Assembly (NCBI RefSeq): GCF_022953055.1
Contig: NZ_JALJEJ010000011.1
Span: forward strand, 78,371-142,370
Reading direction: 5' to 3'
Length of the DNA stretch: 64,000 bases
Source of the DNA: Mucilaginibacter straminoryzae
Lineage (GTDB): Bacteria > Bacteroidota > Bacteroidia > Sphingobacteriales > Sphingobacteriaceae
In this document: positions 17,376 to 25,839 of the stretch, piece after piece
Layout of the letters: every line of letters begins with the position of its first letter
How positions within the stretch are numbered: the stretch's first letter is position 1
The notes under the pieces: generated by a model
Databases searched by the model: none
Told to the model about the DNA's origin: nothing
The model's input: the letters and a program-made list of their open reading frames with translations, nothing else
Position numbers and translations under genes: made by a program

Positions 17376-18635
17376 ATGAATATCGGCTTTATCGGTTTGG
17401 GAGACATGGGTAAGCTTTACGCCAAAGCTTTTGCGGCAATAGGTTGCCATGTTTTCGGGTGCGACCTGCCCCAGAACCGCCACCGGCTCGAAGATGAATT
17501 AACCGCTTTAGGCATCCGGATACTGGATGATAATCTCGCTGTTGCCCGTGAAGCGGATTTTCTGATCTATTCTGTCGAAGCAGAAAAAATGGAACAGGTG
17601 GTAGCGCAATCGGCAGGGGTGGTAAGGCCGGGAACTATCGTGGCCGGGCAGACATCGGTTAAGCAACCGGAAATCACGGTGCTGGAGAAGTATCTTCCTA
17701 ATCATGCGCAGATCATTACCTTCCATGCCATGCACGGCCCCGGGTTCGAGCCGAAAGGGCAAAAGTTAATTCTGATCCGTCACCGTGCAGACGATGAGGC
17801 CTATCAGCGGATCTATGATCTGTTTGACCAGCTGCAAACGGATATTGTAGAGATACCGGATTATCATCAGCACGACCAGATTGTGGCCGATACACAGGTA
17901 GTAACGCACGTGGGTTTCGAAAGTATGGGGACAGCCTGGAAGTCGGCCGGTTTTTTCCCCTGGGATAATGCCTCGTATCACGGTGGTATCGATAATGTGA
18001 AAATTTTAACTACGCTTAGAATCTTCAGTTATAAGGCGCACGTGTATGCCGGTTTAGCCATCCTGAACCCCTATGCACGGCAGCAGGTAAAGCAATATGC
18101 CACCTCAGAATCTGAATTGTTTAAGCTGATGATTATGGAGGAGGAGCAGGCCTTCCGCGAGCGTTTATATAAAGCGCGGGATTTTGTATTCCATGAAAGC
18201 CGCAAACTGATTATGTTTAACGACCAGGTGATGAAAGAATTTTCCCTGGCCGATAGCTCTGTTCACCCAAAACCTAATTCGCACCTGAGTATTTTAAGTA
18301 TGGTGGATGCCTGGTACCATTTACAGGTAAACCCTTATGATAACCTGATCGGGCAGACACCGCCGTTTAGACTGCGGTTAGGTATCGCAGAATATTTGTT
18401 TAAAAACGAAGATCTGCTGGAAGAATCTATAGAGACAGCCTTGTATGATAAGACTATCCGCGGGGACGATCTGGAGTTCCACTCAGCAGTAAGGGAATGG
18501 TCATCTATCATCGGTCATGGCGATATTAAGGGTTACAAGAAGCAATTTAATGAGGTGCAAAACTTCTTTGCCGACCGTTTAGAAGAAGGCAAAAAACAAA
18601 GCGCCGAACTGATCCGGCGCCTGATGATGGGTTGA
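17376..18635 (+). CDS. Prephenate dehydrogenase, fungal (Tyr1)-like type
   Basis: 419 residues. The NAD(P)-binding motif GxGxxG is at residues 7-12 (IGLGDMG). Many blocks match yeast Tyr1 as I remember it: LIYSVEA, GQTS.K.PEI, EKYLP, HGP, ADTQ.VTH, SMG.AW, LRI.S.K.HVYAGLAI.NP, PNSHLS, DDLEF, REWSS and YKKQF. It oxidatively decarboxylates prephenate to 4-hydroxyphenylpyruvate for tyrosine synthesis. The length is near the fungal enzyme and well above the usual ~280-residue bacterial TyrA. No chorismate mutase or other aro genes are adjacent. Its stop codon directly abuts the stop of the converging toxin-like gene. Confidence 0.88.
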   Translation: MNIGFIGLGDMGKLYAKAFAAIGCHVFGCDLPQNRHRLEDELTALGIRILDDNLAVAREADFLIYSVEAEKMEQVVAQSAGVVRPGTIVAGQTSVKQPEITVLEKYLPNHAQIITFHAMHGPGFEPKGQKLILIRHRADDEAYQRIYDLFDQLQTDIVEIPDYHQHDQIVADTQVVTHVGFESMGTAWKSAGFFPWDNASYHGGIDNVKILTTLRIFSYKAHVYAGLAILNPYARQQVKQYATSESELFKLMIMEEEQAFRERLYKARDFVFHESRKLIMFNDQVMKEFSLADSSVHPKPNSHLSILSMVDAWYHLQVNPYDNLIGQTPPFRLRLGIAEYLFKNEDLLEESIETALYDKTIRGDDLEFHSAVREWSSIIGHGDIKGYKKQFNEVQNFFADRLEEGKKQSAELIRRLMMG

Positions 18636-18998
18636 TTAAAAAGGTAGTTTTCTTACCCTTATTCGGTTATCTTCAACGGTTACAATTTGGGGAACACTAA
18701 AGTCTGAAGAAAGCTTTTGGAAAATTAACTGAAGTTTATCAATGATGTTTTCTGCTTTAAAATTTGTTACCCTGAATTGAATAACGGAAGCAGCGTAATT
18801 TGTGTGTACGGAAAGTAGCTGACTAAAGTCCATATCTGCTGTGATAATTATTCGGTCTTCTTCAACTGCTTTTCTAAGTATCTCTATATCTGTTAAAGTA
18901 TGTAGCCCGACATCTGATAGGTGAATGGCATCATAACCTTTATGCCTCAACCAAGTTATCGTTTTGGTTGAAATGCCCATATCTAACAGAAATTTCAC
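18636..18998 (-). CDS. DUF5615 PIN-like toxin candidate
   Basis: 120 residues: MKFLLDMGIS at the start and IIITADMDFSQL in the middle carry the acidic residues of the Mut7-C/PIN-like DUF5615 fold. The start codon is GTG, immediately after the TAA of the DUF433 gene (TAAGTG), so expression is coupled. Pairing with DUF433 is a known toxin-antitoxin-like arrangement, with a predicted RNase. Activity is not shown. Confidence 0.82.
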   Translation of the reverse strand: MKFLLDMGISTKTITWLRHKGYDAIHLSDVGLHTLTDIEILRKAVEEDRIIITADMDFSQLLSVHTNYAASVIQFRVTNFKAENIIDKLQLIFQKLSSDFSVPQIVTVEDNRIRVRKLPF

Positions 18999-19220
18999 TT
19001 AGGTAAGATAAAGTTCTTCTTCTGCCAGAAAAGCCGCATATTTTAGACACTCATTAATATCGTCAACTTCAAGAGAGGGATATTCCGAAATAATATCTTC
19101 TTTGGCCATGCCACTGGCAATCAGGTTCAAAATCATTGAAACTGTTATGCGCATACCACGGATGCATGCCTTTCCTCCCATTATTTCCGGGCTTGAAGTT
19201 ATTCGGCTAAATTTCCTCAT
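18999..19220 (-). CDS. DUF433 antitoxin-like protein
   Basis: 73 residues, MRKFSRITSSPEIMGGKACIRGMRI followed by SMILNLIASGMAKEDIISEYPSLEVDDI: the DUF433 helix-turn-helix signature (G-G-K-x-C-I-R-G, then EYPxL). First gene of the pair with the DUF5615 protein; the two open frames abut without spacing. Confidence 0.85.
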   Translation of the reverse strand: MRKFSRITSSPEIMGGKACIRGMRITVSMILNLIASGMAKEDIISEYPSLEVDDINECLKYAAFLAEEELYLT

Positions 19221-19253
19221 GATAACAAATATAGCTTTATAACACTACAATCA

Positions 19254-21122
19254 CTACAACCCCCAAGTATTGTTGCTTTCGTCAGCATCCATAAAAATGC
19301 CGCCGTTAATCTTAACAGATTTTAAGGTCTTTTTAGTTTTTAAAGCCAGCGTTACTTCTTTCTGGTTGTTTTCCCAAAATGCCGCGGTGCGGTGTATGAT
19401 TTCTTTGGTGCCGTCTGTATAAGTGAAGGTCACATCAAACGGAACGGCAAAACCGCCAATGTTTTTGATATCGATGTTACTGCCGGCAGCTGTTTTGGTC
19501 ACCTTGTCAATCGCCAGGTCGATATAATAATTGGTAAAGAACCAGTTCTGGAAAAACCAGTTCAGGTTCTTGCCAGAGCCGCTGCTCATGGAATTGAAGT
19601 AATCCCAGGGAATAGGGTGCTTGCCATGCCAGTTATCCATATAAGTATGCAATGCTTTTTTAAATAGCTCGTCGCCGAGCATATCTTTTAAAGCCAGGTA
19701 ACTTAACGAAGGTTTTACATATTCGTTATTGCCCATACCGCCGACCAACTCGCTGGTAGGTGTGATGACAGGCAAGTCCTCATAGGTTGCCGGATCGTGG
19801 ATCCAACGGTTTACACGGAACATTTTATACAAGCTATCGGCATAAGGCTTACCAAAATTATGCTGACCGATCAGGGTTTCAAATGTGGTTGCCCAACCTT
19901 CATCCATATAACCGTAGCGCGTTTCATTGATCCCCATATAGAATGGGAAATAGGTGTGCGCTATTTCATGGTCCTGTACAAACTGGGCAAACTTCAGGTC
20001 TTCCTGGTGGCTGTCGTTCACCATCATCGGGTACTCCATATCTGCAAAACCCTGGAACGCCGTCATCTTAGGGAATGGATACGGTACACCCGGCCAGTTG
20101 TTAGAAAACCAGTTGAGCGAATTACGACCGAATTGCACGGAATGGTGAAAGTCTTTGGAAGCATCTGCAAAGGCAGCCTGCATGCTGGCCCTGCGGTTGG
20201 CAGTTTTATCAACTACTACACTCGCGGCATCCCACACATAATGGTTGCTGATCCCCAGCGCCACATCGGTGATGTTACTGGCTGTCCACACCCAGGTGTT
20301 GGTTGTTTTTTGTGCGGTGATGTTCTTCTTTGCCAGATCTGCTGCCGTAGCGATATGTATAGTAGAATCACTGGTGAAAGAAGCTTCCAAACGTTTAGCA
20401 TATTCTGGCTGTAAGACTTCATTTGCATTTTGCAGCGTACCAGTTGCCCAAACTACGTAATTGGCAGGGACAGTAACCTTCAACGTATAGTCGTTAAAAT
20501 CGTTATAAAACTCCTGCGCATCGTTAAAAGGCAGACGGTCCCAGCCGTTGTAGTCATCATATACCGAAACACGGGGGTAGAAGTAGGCCAGGTAATAGGT
20601 GGTCGAGTCGATCATGCCTTCACGTTCACTTTGTTTCGAGATCTGGTAATGCCAGGCAATATTTAGCTTCACGGAATCATGCGGAGCAAGCGCCTTAGGT
20701 AATCTTACCCCTTGATTGGTAGACGAAGTCGCAGGCACATTAATCACCTGGGCATTCGCTTTAAAGGTGTCGATCTTAATTCCGTCGGTCAGGTAGTCTG
20801 CTCCTGCCGGACTTAAACGCGCTGCACCTGGCTTGTGGATATTCAGGATCAGCTTCATGTTTAAACTGCGAAGCGTATCCGGGCTATTGTTGAAGTAGGT
20901 AATCTCTTCCGTGCCTTTAATGTTACGATCAGGCGGTGCAACCGTTACATGGATGTTATACCGGCCATGGTTTTGCCAGTAATTCTTTCCCGGCTTGCCA
21001 TCTATAGAGCGGGTGCCTTTGTCAAACGCTTTCTTGATATCGCGCGGCATATAAAGCGTTTGTGCCGAAGCGCTGCCAAATGCTATAACAAGCAGCGTAT
21101 TTATAATGGTTTTCTTAAACAT
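19254..21122 (-). CDS. M1 family zinc metallopeptidase, secreted (second copy)
   Basis: 622 residues, signal peptide 1-20. HEIAH at 385-389 with the third zinc ligand Glu408 in MDEGWATTFE, 19 residues after the second His. The exopeptidase region reads FADMEYP. It is paralogous to the enzyme at 1987-3957 (shared domain order and YWQNHGRYN/YWQNRADYQ-type openings). It ends DESNNTWGL, much as the other ends ENNVWHQ. The gap upstream carries five exact TCATTAG units. Confidence 0.93.
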   Translation of the reverse strand: MFKKTIINTLLVIAFGSASAQTLYMPRDIKKAFDKGTRSIDGKPGKNYWQNHGRYNIHVTVAPPDRNIKGTEEITYFNNSPDTLRSLNMKLILNIHKPGAARLSPAGADYLTDGIKIDTFKANAQVINVPATSSTNQGVRLPKALAPHDSVKLNIAWHYQISKQSEREGMIDSTTYYLAYFYPRVSVYDDYNGWDRLPFNDAQEFYNDFNDYTLKVTVPANYVVWATGTLQNANEVLQPEYAKRLEASFTSDSTIHIATAADLAKKNITAQKTTNTWVWTASNITDVALGISNHYVWDAASVVVDKTANRRASMQAAFADASKDFHHSVQFGRNSLNWFSNNWPGVPYPFPKMTAFQGFADMEYPMMVNDSHQEDLKFAQFVQDHEIAHTYFPFYMGINETRYGYMDEGWATTFETLIGQHNFGKPYADSLYKMFRVNRWIHDPATYEDLPVITPTSELVGGMGNNEYVKPSLSYLALKDMLGDELFKKALHTYMDNWHGKHPIPWDYFNSMSSGSGKNLNWFFQNWFFTNYYIDLAIDKVTKTAAGSNIDIKNIGGFAVPFDVTFTYTDGTKEIIHRTAAFWENNQKEVTLALKTKKTLKSVKINGGIFMDADESNNTWGL

Positions 21123-21143
21123 TCTTTTTGAAAATAATTTCCA

Positions 21144-21185
21144 CTAATGACTAATGACTAATGACTAATGACTAATGACCAATAA
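21144..21185 (-). repeat. Heptamer tandem tract (TCATTAG)5
   Basis: On the plus strand CTAATGA occurs five times exactly, then CCAATAA. On the coding (minus) strand the tract starts at the first base after the stop of the fused oxidoreductase gene and ends 21 bases before the next ATG. It is a single arm; no complementary arm was found. Confidence 0.9.
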
Positions 21186-22847
21186 CTAAACCTCCGCGAG
21201 ATATTTATGTACAAAGCTAATGGCCATTGATCCTTCGCCTACTGCCGAGGCAACGCGGTTCATAGCTCCTGCGCGGACATCGCCTGCGGCAAAAATGCCG
21301 GGGAAGCTGGTTTCTAACAGGTAAGGGTCGCGCTGTAATTTCCAGATACGGTTAAAGTTATCATAGCTTTTCAGCTCGCGGCCGGTTTCGATAAACTCTT
21401 TATTGTTCTTGATAATTTCGGGCTGCAGCCAGTCGGTATAAGGCTTGGCACCAATAAAGATAAACAAACCTGCAGCCTCGCGTTGTTCAGTTGCTTTGGT
21501 TTTAACGTTATAAAGCGTTAAGCCTTCCAGGCAGTAATCGCCGTAGGCTTCTATCACTTCTGTATCAGTAATTAGTTCAATGTTCGGCGTGTCGTTCAAC
21601 TGGTTGATGAGGTAGGCAGACATCGTATACGAAAGCGAATCCTTACGGATGATGATATGCACCTTTTTTGCAAACTTCGAAAGGTACATGGCAGCCTGCC
21701 CGGCAGAATTACCGCCGCCTATAATATAAGCATCTTTATCTTTCACCGCATGGGCTTCCGTCATGGCTGCGCCGTAATAGATTCCTGCGCCTGTAAACTT
21801 ATCTACACCGGTTACTTCCAGTTTGCGATAATCTACACCGGTAGTGATGATAACCGCACGGCTTTTAATTTCATTGCCTTCGTCCAGCACGATGATCTTG
21901 TAACCGTCCTTATGCCGGATGGATTGCACCTGCTGCGGCGACAAGAATTCAGCGCCCAGCCTTTTTGCCTGGCTTATCGCACGGCGGGTAAGGTCGGCAC
22001 CGCTTAAGCCTGATGGAAAGCCCAGATAGTTTTCAATGCGCGAACTTGTTCCGGCCTGTCCGCCGGGAGCTTTTCTTTCTATCAATAATGTTCTTAAACC
22101 TTCAGAAGCGCCATATACCGCCGCTGCCAGCCCCGCAGGGCCTGCGCCGATAATGGTTACATCGTAAATGTCATTAGTAGCTTGCGGACTTAAGTTTGTT
22201 TTCTCGGCAATTTGCCTGATGTTCGGCTTAACTAGGAATGAGCCATCTTCGAAAAATATCACAGGCAGATCATCGTTGGTCAGGTTATTTGCTGCCAGCC
22301 AGTCACAAGCATCCGCATTACGTTGGATATCCAGCCACTTGTATGGGATCAGGTTGCTGGCCAGGAAGTCTTTTACCTGGTGCGATTGCGGCGAAAACTG
22401 GTAACCCACCAAACGGATACCTTTAAAATCTGGGGTGAAAGTGCTTTGCCAGTCGCTCAGCAGATCATTGATCACAGGGTACAGCCTTTCCTCTGGCGGG
22501 TCCCATGGTTTGGTGAGGTAATAGTCTAACTTAACGTCGTTAATGGCTTTTATCGCGGCTTCGGTATCCGCGTAAGCAGTTAACAGCACGCGCCGGGCAT
22601 CCGGGAAAAGTTTCACCGCTTTCTGAAGGAAATCAACACCCTCCAGTTCCGGCATCCGTTGGTCGCAGACGAAGAGTGCGATTGGCGCCGAGGAGTTCTT
22701 CAGATCCGTGAGGCTTTCGAGTGCTTCATTAGCAGAAGTAGTGCTGATGATCTTATATTCTTTACCGTACTGGTTTTTTAAATCGCGCGAAATGGCACGT
22801 AAAACCTGCGGGTCGTCATCAATACAAAAAATTATAGGGCGAGTCAT
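21186..22847 (-). CDS. Fused response regulator / thioredoxin-reductase-like FAD oxidoreductase
   Basis: 553 residues, three domains. (i) Receiver: acidic pocket 10-12, phospho-acceptor Asp62 (CDQRMPE), Lys113 (LTKPW). (ii) A glutaredoxin-like segment (about 143-213) without CxxC. (iii) A thioredoxin-reductase-like part with FAD motif GAGPAG 234-239, GGQAG 262-266, NAD(P) motif GGGNSAG and a C-terminal GIFAAGDV. The redox-active CxxC of TrxR is absent: the region reads YYGAAM at 357-362. The sensor kinase is the next upstream gene, 27 bases away, so phosphorylation may control a flavin oxidoreductase. Confidence 0.9.
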   Translation of the reverse strand: MTRPIIFCIDDDPQVLRAISRDLKNQYGKEYKIISTTSANEALESLTDLKNSSAPIALFVCDQRMPELEGVDFLQKAVKLFPDARRVLLTAYADTEAAIKAINDVKLDYYLTKPWDPPEERLYPVINDLLSDWQSTFTPDFKGIRLVGYQFSPQSHQVKDFLASNLIPYKWLDIQRNADACDWLAANNLTNDDLPVIFFEDGSFLVKPNIRQIAEKTNLSPQATNDIYDVTIIGAGPAGLAAAVYGASEGLRTLLIERKAPGGQAGTSSRIENYLGFPSGLSGADLTRRAISQAKRLGAEFLSPQQVQSIRHKDGYKIIVLDEGNEIKSRAVIITTGVDYRKLEVTGVDKFTGAGIYYGAAMTEAHAVKDKDAYIIGGGNSAGQAAMYLSKFAKKVHIIIRKDSLSYTMSAYLINQLNDTPNIELITDTEVIEAYGDYCLEGLTLYNVKTKATEQREAAGLFIFIGAKPYTDWLQPEIIKNNKEFIETGRELKSYDNFNRIWKLQRDPYLLETSFPGIFAAGDVRAGAMNRVASAVGEGSMAISFVHKYLAEV

Positions 22848-22874
22848 AGATGATTGTCGTAGTTCTGTACAAAT

Positions 22875-24281
22875 TTAACCGTTTATCGGAAAGCACACCA
22901 CAAATTCGGTATGTCCCGGTTCCGACTTTACTTTAATTGATCCGCGGTGCTGCTGCACAATGCGCTGCACCACTTCCAGGCCCATGCCTGTTCCCTTACC
23001 GATAGGCTTGGTAGTATAGAAAGGTTCGAAAATGCGGGTCAGCGTATCCTGCGGAATGCCGGCACCGCTATCGATAATTGAAACAAATACCGATTTTCCA
23101 TCGGTGACGGTTTTAATAGTAAGCGTCCCTTTGGGGATACCTTCCATTGCATCAATCGCATTATCGATCAGGTTGGTCCAAACCTGGTTCAGCTCGCCAA
23201 TCATAGCTTTTACCGGCGGGATACTTTCATCATAATCTTTAACCAGATCTATGTTCCCCTTCCTGATCTTGTAACCCAGCATCGTTAAGGTATTATTAAT
23301 GCCATCATGGATGTTGGCATACTGCTTATCGTGGGCGCGGTCCATGTGTGTAAAGTTCTTGATGGATTTTACCAGGTTCGAGATCCGGTCTGAAGCCTCC
23401 AGGATGTCGTCTACCATTTTCTCGGTCACCAGTATACTATTGATCCAGTTTAACACGCCGGAGAGATCTTTCGTCGCGATGTGCGATTTAAACTCATCCA
23501 GATCATCGGTCGTCATGCTGAAATCAGTAAATGTTTCGGCCATCTCATCCCCGTTCTCAATCTCATGCTCATCAAACCAATCTATCAGTTTCTCTTCGCG
23601 TTCGGCCCTCTGTTTCAGTGTGAACACCGGGCATTCGGCTTCCGATAGTATCCTGAACAGTTTTTTGGCAATGGCATCCATATTTTCTACGTCCATTTGC
23701 AGTCCTATCACATTGCGAAACGCATCGGGTTGCATCTGCAGGTGCTTTTTAAGGGATACAGAATCGCGTACGATGGCCGAAGCAGGATTGTTCAACTCGT
23801 GCGCAAGACCAGCCGCTACTTTACCCAGGGCCATCATTTTTTCGTTCTGCTGTTGGATGAAGGCAAACTCGCGAACACGATCATTCATGACATGTACCAG
23901 GGCCTGGGTAAGTTCGAAGTGATTTTTGATCATCTCCATCATCTTTTCCTTTCGTAGCATAATCAACCTGGTGTTTTCAACTACTTCGCCATAACCAATG
24001 CCTTTTTTACCTCTCGAATAGGGGAGATACCCCGAAATAGACCCGGCTTCGAGCATCACCAGTTCGCGGCGTACATTGTTTTGCAGGCTGTAAATCATGA
24101 TCTTGCCATCGATCATTACCGTTGTGCCTTTTAATTCTTCATCAGGCTTTACAAAAATTTCGCCTGCTTCTAATTCAAGGTAGTCGCTATTATCTATAAA
24201 CCATTGTAATTGGTCTTCCGGAACGTTATTGAGGGGTTTAAGGCTTTGCAGCCATTGGGTAGACACGGTTAATGTTTGCAT
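22875..24281 (-). CDS. Histidine kinase with cyclic-nucleotide-binding-like sensor domain
   Basis: 468 residues: a CRP-like cNMP-binding domain (about 20-125), a helical dimerisation region with phospho-acceptor His161 (AAGLAHELNNP), a long helical insert with acidic stretches (about 195-290), and a C-terminal HATPase with N-box (NLIDNAIDAM), G1 (DSGAGIP) and G2 (GKGTGMGL). It is cytoplasmic, with no transmembrane segments. It is the likely partner of the fused receiver/oxidoreductase immediately downstream. Confidence 0.92.
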   Translation of the reverse strand: MQTLTVSTQWLQSLKPLNNVPEDQLQWFIDNSDYLELEAGEIFVKPDEELKGTTVMIDGKIMIYSLQNNVRRELVMLEAGSISGYLPYSRGKKGIGYGEVVENTRLIMLRKEKMMEMIKNHFELTQALVHVMNDRVREFAFIQQQNEKMMALGKVAAGLAHELNNPASAIVRDSVSLKKHLQMQPDAFRNVIGLQMDVENMDAIAKKLFRILSEAECPVFTLKQRAEREEKLIDWFDEHEIENGDEMAETFTDFSMTTDDLDEFKSHIATKDLSGVLNWINSILVTEKMVDDILEASDRISNLVKSIKNFTHMDRAHDKQYANIHDGINNTLTMLGYKIRKGNIDLVKDYDESIPPVKAMIGELNQVWTNLIDNAIDAMEGIPKGTLTIKTVTDGKSVFVSIIDSGAGIPQDTLTRIFEPFYTTKPIGKGTGMGLEVVQRIVQQHRGSIKVKSEPGHTEFVVCFPING

Positions 24282-24483
24282 ATACTAAAAGTAAGCATTT
24301 ATTCTTGTTAGAAAACACGGTTAGGTGTAGGCGAAAATAACAGATTTAGGTTACAACTTTTTCTGAGGCGGCGTGTTATTCTGATGTTCCTGACCCTGGC
24401 CGGTACCCAAACGCCAACGAGCTGCAGTTGCTAAATTGCGGAAAGTGAATGCTATAATTATTTTAAAAATAATTTCCTAAGTA

Positions 24484-24514
24484 TTTGAGAGTTAATTAAT
24501 AATTCCTATCTTTG
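24484..24514 (+). promoter_or_regulatory. Promoter of the rplC-rplQ unit, perfect Bacteroidota consensus
   Basis: TTTG at 24484-24487, exactly 19 bases, then TATCTTTG at 24507-24514, matching TTTG-N19-TANNTTTG. Start of transcription is expected near 24520, leaving a 5' leader of about 70 bases. The 307-base gap 24282-24588 otherwise shows no gene. Confidence 0.85.
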
Positions 24515-24517
24515 CCG

Positions 24518-24569
24518 TCCCTTTCGGGGGGAAGTATGCCTTGAACGAAGCCCTACTGCTTCGATGGGC
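24518..24569 (+). promoter_or_regulatory. Structured leader of rplC
   Basis: TCCC/GGGGA forms a first small stem. CGAAGC (24546-24551) pairs with GCTTCG (24558-24563) around CCTACT, enclosed by GCC/GGC. Position in the short 5' leader suggests an autogenous r-protein regulatory site, the role L4 plays for S10 operons elsewhere. The ligand is inference. Confidence 0.45.
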
Positions 24570-24588
24570 AATTAAAACAAAAAATAAA

Positions 24589-25206
24589 ATGTCAGGAATT
24601 ATTGGTAAAAAAGTAGGAATGACCAGTATTTTCGATGAGGCCGGAAAAAACATTCCGTGTACCGTAATCGAAGCTGGTCCTTGTGTGGTAACACAAGTGA
24701 GGTCTGTAGATACAGACGGCTACGCAGCTATTCAGTTAGCGTATGATGAGCAAAAGGAGAAAAACACTCCTGCTCCATTAAAAGGCCATTTCCAGAAAGC
24801 CGGAACTACTCCGAAACGCAAACTGGTTGAATTCAAAACTTTCGAGGATCAAAAGAGCTTAGGCGACACCGTTACTGTCGACATCTTCGCTGCTGGCGAT
24901 TTTGTTGATGTTGTTGGAACTTCAAAAGGTAAAGGTTTCCAGGGTGTGGTAAAGCGTCACGGATTTGGTGGTGTGGGTATGCAAACACACGGTCAGCACA
25001 ACCGTTTAAGAGCGCCAGGTTCACTGGGTGCATCTTCATGGCCTTCTCGCGTATTTAAAGGTATGCGTATGGCTGGTCAAACAGGTAATGTGCGCGTTAA
25101 AGTGCAAAACCTGGAAGTGGTTAAAGTGTATCCAGAACAAAACTTGTTAGTTGTTAAAGGTTCTATCCCAGGAGCTAAGGGTTCATTCGTAATCGTTGAT
25201 AAATAA
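24589..25206 (+). CDS. rplC: 50S ribosomal protein L3
   Basis: 205 residues from ATG 24589 (MSGIIGKKVGMTSIF). An in-frame TTG at 24541 lies in the leader stem and is rejected as start. The conserved GKGFQGVVKRHGFGG and HGQHNRLRAPGSLG loops, which approach the peptidyl-transferase centre, are intact. First gene of the separated part of the S10 operon, with its own consensus promoter. Confidence 0.98.
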   Translation: MSGIIGKKVGMTSIFDEAGKNIPCTVIEAGPCVVTQVRSVDTDGYAAIQLAYDEQKEKNTPAPLKGHFQKAGTTPKRKLVEFKTFEDQKSLGDTVTVDIFAAGDFVDVVGTSKGKGFQGVVKRHGFGGVGMQTHGQHNRLRAPGSLGASSWPSRVFKGMRMAGQTGNVRVKVQNLEVVKVYPEQNLLVVKGSIPGAKGSFVIVDK

Positions 25207-25207
25207 G

Positions 25208-25837
25208 ATGGAAGTTAATGTAGTAAATGTATCAGGTCAGCAAACAGGTGCCAAGGTGCAGCTTCCTGATTCGGTATTCGGTATCGAGCCCAACGATCAC
25301 GCTATTTATCTGGATGTAAAACAATATCTGGCAAATCAGCGTCAGGGTACGCACAAAGCAAAACAACGTAATGAAATTGCAGGTTCAACCCGCAAATTAC
25401 ATAAGCAAAAAGGTACAGGCGGTGCACGTGCCGGCAGCATTAAATCACCATTGTTCAACGGTGGTGGTCGTGTGTTCGGCCCTCAGCCACGCGATTACAG
25501 CTTTAAATTAAACAAGAAGCTGAAATCACTGGCGCGTAAATCAGCCTTGACTTATAAAGCTCAGGACAGCAATATCGTAGTTTTAGAAGATTTCACTTTC
25601 GATAGCGTAAAAACTAAAAACTATGTGAAACTGGTTGCCGATTTAAACTTGGCTAACGAGAAAACTTTGTTGGTACTGCCTGCAGCAAATAACAATGTTT
25701 ATTTATCAAGCAGAAATCTGAAAAAAGCGAAAGTGGTTACTGCAGATCAGCTGAACACTTATGATGTGTTAAATGCTGGTAAGCTAATCCTGACCGCAGG
25801 TTCTGTTAAAACTTTGGAGGAAGCTTTTGCTAAGTAA
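25208..25837 (+). CDS. rplD: 50S ribosomal protein L4
   Basis: 209 residues from ATG 25208, one base after the rplC stop; an in-frame ATT at 25196 is within rplC. The exit-tunnel loop region KQRNEIAGSTRKLHKQKGTGGARAG is typical, as is GGGRVFGPQPRDYSFKLNKK. L4 is the usual autogenous regulator of S10 operons, which gives meaning to the stem in the rplC leader. Confidence 0.98.
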   Translation: MEVNVVNVSGQQTGAKVQLPDSVFGIEPNDHAIYLDVKQYLANQRQGTHKAKQRNEIAGSTRKLHKQKGTGGARAGSIKSPLFNGGGRVFGPQPRDYSFKLNKKLKSLARKSALTYKAQDSNIVVLEDFTFDSVKTKNYVKLVADLNLANEKTLLVLPAANNNVYLSSRNLKKAKVVTADQLNTYDVLNAGKLILTAGSVKTLEEAFAK

Positions 25838-25839
25838 TT

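Noticed and set aside
19797..20414. A 205-residue plus-strand frame opposite the M1 peptidase gene
   Set aside because: It is the antisense shadow of the peptidase; composition has no family pattern.
11726..24540. The insertion between rpsJ and rplC as a prophage or integrative element
   Set aside because: No integrase, phage structural gene, tRNA or direct-repeat boundary was seen, and most genes are ordinary housekeeping types.
24541..24588. Upstream TTG start for rplC giving 16 extra residues
   Set aside because: It lies within the leader stem, and the conserved L3 start is MSGIIGKKVGMT at 24589.
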